45,016 nt of DNA, from NCBI GenBank assembly GCA_019310785.1, contig JAFDDR010000010.1:1-45016 (forward strand). Direction: 5' to 3'. A program made the position numbers and the translations under genes. The notes under the pieces are model-generated. The model was given only the letters and a program-made list of their open reading frames with translations. It searched no databases and was not told where the DNA came from. Of the stretch, positions 42,173 through 45,016 are shown piece after piece. The DNA comes from Deltaproteobacteria bacterium (GTDB taxonomy: Bacteria; Desulfobacterota; DSM-4660; Desulfatiglandales; Desulfatiglandaceae). The first letter of the stretch is position 1. Each line of letters begins with the position of its first letter.

Positions 42173-43816
42173 TCAATCACTGCCGGATTCATCATCCTCA
42201 AACCCGGGTGCAAAACCTTTACCCCAATCTTTACCTTCCGGTTTAGACCCATATTCGGATTCAGGGCTTATAACCAAGTTCAGCCCCTGGCTTTTGCCCT
42301 GTGCAACATAAGACCCTTCAGACATCCTGAGGGCGCCCATAGGCGTTACCACTATGGCAGACTGGTTCTGCACGGGACAGAAATGCTCGCAGTACCCGCA
42401 TCCGGCGCATTTCTCTTCGCGCACCTGGGGAACGGGAACCCGGTTCCCTGGTTCTTTCCTGAATTCCACTGCCTTGTAAGGGCAGACCTCATCGCATACC
42501 ATGCAGCTTTTTTGCTGCTCCCATGCCAAGCATTTCCGGCGAAAGATCACTGCCGTGCCTGTCTTGACCCAGATGCGTTCGTCTTTTGAAAGACTTCGAA
42601 TGGCATCCGTAGGGCATACCTCCCCGCACATGCGGCACTCCGGACTGCAGTAGCTGCGCCTTAAGTTGAGACTTGGGCTGAAAAGACCCATGAATCCGGC
42701 GTCGAGCCAGATGGGTTGGAGGGTATTCGTAGGACAGGCGGCCATACACTCGCCGCATCGGCTGCATCGGGCTAAAAAATCCATTTCAGGCAAGGCGCCC
42801 GGCGGCCTGATAAGTCCCTGCGGGGCCACCTGGCCGGGCCCCGGCTTACCGTGAAGGGAATTCAGCCCGGTGAGACCGACTGTGGCCGTGGCAGCCCCGA
42901 ACAGGCCCGAATATATAAATTGACGCCGAGTCAAAGAGAACCGATGCTTCTCAAACACGTGTTTCCTTTTTACCCTGTCAAAGGAGATGGCATTTTCAGG
43001 GCAGGTATTTTGACAGGTCCGGCATACAATACACTCTTCATGCAGGGTAACGCGAGGGTCTTCTGTCATGATCGCGCTCATGGGACAGGAATTGGCGCAT
43101 TTTCCACAGTCCGTGCAATCATCAGACACGCGCCGGCGGATCAGGGGCTTCTTAGACAAAAGGGCCATGAGGGCGCCGGAAGGGCAAAGATTGCGGCACC
43201 AGAAACGGGGTGACACTACGGCTAAAACAAAAAGTGCCCCGAAAAAGGCTAAAATAAAAAGCTGAGTGGCAAAGCGCGGGGTGCCGATTTGCATGAAGAT
43301 AACGGTATCCATATCCAACCACTCTGCCAGGGGCTGTAGAAGAACGAGTGTTTCATTTGAGAGGAAAGCGAGAACAGGATGAACAAGGAGACCATAGAAC
43401 CGGGTTATGAGAGAAAGAGGCACAGCCACGAATACGAAGGATACGCCAAGCAAGGATGCCCCTAATAAAAAGAAGAGTATAATATATTTTAACAGACGGA
43501 GTCTTCCCGGTTCTGATTGTTTCTTTCTTGTCGTTCCAAACAGTTTGTCCGATCCATCAAGGGTTGTCCCCATAGGACATATATAGCCGCAGAAGATCCG
43601 TCCGAAGAAGAGCGTAACGATGAGGACCAGCAATGCCGGGATAAAGGCGGCAGGAAATATCCTGGCGCTTATGGCCGTAAGAGCAATCAGGGCAGGATCA
43701 AGCAGCAGGAAAAGATCAAGCGGTGTGGGAGTAAACACTGAAAAAACAGCCAAAGCCAGTAATGTGAGAAAGAGGATAAGGCTTATGAGCTGTATGGCCC
43801 GCCAGAATGTGATCAT
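42173..43816 (-). CDS. Polyferredoxin: NapH-like membrane domain fused to NapG-like ferredoxin domain
   Basis: The 547 residues begin with about five membrane segments and the NapH/MauN-type CxxxCP motifs (FCGYICPMGTTLDG and WCRNLCPSGALMAL). These are followed by many 4Fe-4S motifs, including CTDCGKCANSCP, CIVCRTCQNTCP, CSRCGECMAACP, CRMCGEVCP, CMVCDEVCP and CAGCGYCEHFCP. Between the two blocks lies a twin-arginine-like segment, TRRQFIYSGLFGAATATVGL, as if a NapG-type protein with its Tat signal were fused in. It probably carries electrons between the quinone pool and an unknown partner. The ATG overlaps the upstream DUF362 stop by four bases. No catalytic reductase is in the window. Confidence 0.88.
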   Translation of the reverse strand: MITFWRAIQLISLILFLTLLALAVFSVFTPTPLDLFLLLDPALIALTAISARIFPAAFIPALLVLIVTLFFGRIFCGYICPMGTTLDGSDKLFGTTRKKQSEPGRLRLLKYIILFFLLGASLLGVSFVFVAVPLSLITRFYGLLVHPVLAFLSNETLVLLQPLAEWLDMDTVIFMQIGTPRFATQLFILAFFGALFVLAVVSPRFWCRNLCPSGALMALLSKKPLIRRRVSDDCTDCGKCANSCPMSAIMTEDPRVTLHEECIVCRTCQNTCPENAISFDRVKRKHVFEKHRFSLTRRQFIYSGLFGAATATVGLTGLNSLHGKPGPGQVAPQGLIRPPGALPEMDFLARCSRCGECMAACPTNTLQPIWLDAGFMGLFSPSLNLRRSYCSPECRMCGEVCPTDAIRSLSKDERIWVKTGTAVIFRRKCLAWEQQKSCMVCDEVCPYKAVEFRKEPGNRVPVPQVREEKCAGCGYCEHFCPVQNQSAIVVTPMGALRMSEGSYVAQGKSQGLNLVISPESEYGSKPEGKDWGKGFAPGFEDDESGSD

Positions 43817-44733
43817 AAATCGATGGCCTTGACATTCAGATTTTCCACATCCATACGGCCCAGCCCACGCTCATGGGCGTCACGGATATGACCAATCTGT
43901 GTTGGCTTAAATCTTTTTCCGTACCATTCAAAGATGGAGACCGCGTATGCGTCGGCGGCGACCATGTCTGTTGAAGCGATAATCGTGTCTTTTTTAAGAA
44001 CTTTCCCTGGCCCGCGCGGTCCATTTGTCGATAGGACGCGGGTTCCGTCGATGACGGTCAAATCAGCCTTAAGTATTGTGCAAAGATCCACAATAGATGT
44101 ATCAAGGTCATATTGCCAGTGCATGACTCTACGATTGTAATTGAGCCCCATCATCCCTTTCATGGAGAGGCTCACGCCGGTCGATGAATGGGACTTGGCC
44201 ACCGGAGCAGCGATGAGCACATCGCTCTTGAGGACCTCCTTCATAATATCGGTGCTTGTCATGCTCTTTCCCGCGGGAATATTTGTGGTCTTGTAAAACC
44301 TGTCGTCGCTTAGAGCAAAGACCATTTTTTTGCCGATAGGGTTGCAGGCCTTACGGATTCCCGATCTTTCCAGGCAAAGCTCTTCCCGGGCAAGGGTATG
44401 GTCCAGGACTAATATCTTTGCAGCCCCCGCCCCTTTGCACATGGCTGCAAGTTCACGGACCACCTCCGGGTGGGTGTTGGAGGCCCTTTCGGGAGGAGTA
44501 GGGAAGCTCATGTTAGGCTTTATCACCACCCGGTCGCCGGCCTTCACGAATTGCTTCATCCCGCCTAATAGATCCACCGCGGCCCGTGTTGCCGCCGCGG
44601 GCGCCCCTTTGACTACGGCGATATCGGAAACGGGTTCAGCGATTAACCTTTTTGGCAACATAATTCCTGATCCGCCGGCAATTATCCATAGGATGCCCTT
44701 TGCCTGATACCTCAAAAATTCCCTGCGATTCAC
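43813..44733 (-). CDS. DUF362-domain protein with Tat signal
   Basis: The 306-residue protein starts MNRREFLRYQAKGILWIIAGGSGIMLP, a twin-arginine signal (RREFL plus hydrophobic stretch), so it is exported folded. The DUF362 core follows: VVIKPNMSFPTPPERASNTHPEVV, VLIAAPVAKSHSSTGVSLSMKGMMGLN and VIDGTRVLSTNGPRGPG. Function is unknown; members often accompany ferredoxins, which suggests a periplasmic redox cofactor role. The GTG start has GGAGG eight bases upstream. It is the first gene of the two-gene operon with the polyferredoxin. Confidence 0.87.
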   Translation of the reverse strand: MNRREFLRYQAKGILWIIAGGSGIMLPKRLIAEPVSDIAVVKGAPAAATRAAVDLLGGMKQFVKAGDRVVIKPNMSFPTPPERASNTHPEVVRELAAMCKGAGAAKILVLDHTLAREELCLERSGIRKACNPIGKKMVFALSDDRFYKTTNIPAGKSMTSTDIMKEVLKSDVLIAAPVAKSHSSTGVSLSMKGMMGLNYNRRVMHWQYDLDTSIVDLCTILKADLTVIDGTRVLSTNGPRGPGKVLKKDTIIASTDMVAADAYAVSIFEWYGKRFKPTQIGHIRDAHERGLGRMDVENLNVKAIDL

Positions 44734-44925
44734 GGTTAAGACCTCCGTAATAGTTCACCTGTTAAAATCCTTTAGACGGGATTACAGGCCTGCCCTGGCG
44801 CGACATGAGCAGTTTCGTTTATGTGTTGTTATTAAGCATAAAATGCCACTTTGTGTTAGCCTCTGTTTTTGAAACCAGGTCTGGGCCAGGGATAAACAAG
44901 ATGTAATACTTTAGCTCTTTGAAAA
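44734..44925. other. Gap upstream of the DUF362 operon
   Basis: No gene is seen. The left end carries the DUF362 ribosome site, and the promoter is not obvious. Confidence 0.35.
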
Positions 44926-45015
44926 TTATGCGGCCATTTTGAAGTCATATTCAGCCGGAGCATTTTCATTGATGGATTGTTTTGCCATTGATAACACGAC
45001 TTCAACAGGGTTGAG
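44926..45015 (-). CDS. 3' end of an unknown gene, possibly a transposase (partial)
   Basis: Twenty-nine sense codons open at the window edge read LNPVEVVLSMAKQSINENAP and continue AEYDFKMAA to a TAA at 44926-44928. The bias looks coding and the short tail resembles transposase ends, but I cannot name a family. The rest lies outside the window. Confidence 0.35.
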   Translation of the reverse strand, partial: LNPVEVVLSMAKQSINENAPAEYDFKMAA

Positions 45016-45016
45016 C

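Noticed and set aside
1-45016. tRNA, rRNA genes and CRISPR arrays
   Set aside because: I read the gaps on both strands and saw no cloverleaf-like sequence, rRNA segment, or regularly spaced direct repeats.

Overview
The window looks like a chromosomal segment of a Gram-negative anaerobe, most likely a Desulfobacterota (deltaproteobacterial) lineage. The hints are DUF4416 beside yicC/remA/gmk, a heptose kinase, TauE/SafE-type permease, benzoyl-CoA/2-hydroxyacyl-CoA dehydratase-type activases, a polyferredoxin plus DUF362 pair, many radical SAM enzymes, and what I read as a selenocysteine-containing FrnE. This placement comes from gene content only.

Left edge (1-2.5 kb) is accessory DNA. It holds the 3' end of a group II intron (domains V and VI with a branch-point A), a vapBC toxin-antitoxin pair, an AT-rich repeat-bearing gap with a decayed coding remnant, and a truncated AAA-ATPase/DUF234 gene. 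From 2.6 to 9.0 kb, one leftward operon encodes a peptide/nickel-type ABC importer (binding protein, two permeases, one fused double ATPase with a His-rich linker) ending in an FmdE-family metal protein. Its leader carries three hairpins that share the same five-base loop.

9.2-18.9 kb is core housekeeping: maf, a TrmH/RlmB-type methyltransferase, an HpnP-like B12 radical SAM enzyme, the block hldA-DUF4416-yicC-remA-gmk, and trkA-trkH. 19.2-24.8 kb holds a TSUP permease, a DUF106-like membrane protein, an M48 protease with TPRs and RNase G.

24.9-31.3 kb is an operon of a radical SAM protein, a double-domain activase and a 2-hydroxyacyl-CoA dehydratase-like subunit. Copies of one interspersed repeat lie in and around it: four copies in the window share an identical 39-bp core. 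polA (31.4-34.1 kb) and a zinc-ribbon protein with a long 13-residue-repeat charged helix follow.

35.4-45.0 kb is accessory again: a MITE-like inverted-repeat element, a nitrilase, an FrnE/DsbA gene whose active-site Cys codon is UGA followed by a good bacterial SECIS-like hairpin, a DUF188 gene, a second toxin-antitoxin pair, an intact RAYT (REP-type tyrosine transposase) with perfect 24-bp inverted repeats next to a truncated acyltransferase, a second RAYT fragment, an autoregulated-looking arsR-dsrE operon, an isochorismatase remnant, an orphan perfect FNR-type site, and a polyferredoxin/DUF362 operon. The strongest discovery candidates are the UGA-containing FrnE gene, the three-hairpin leader of the ABC/FmdE operon, and the repeat architecture around the dehydratase/activase genes.
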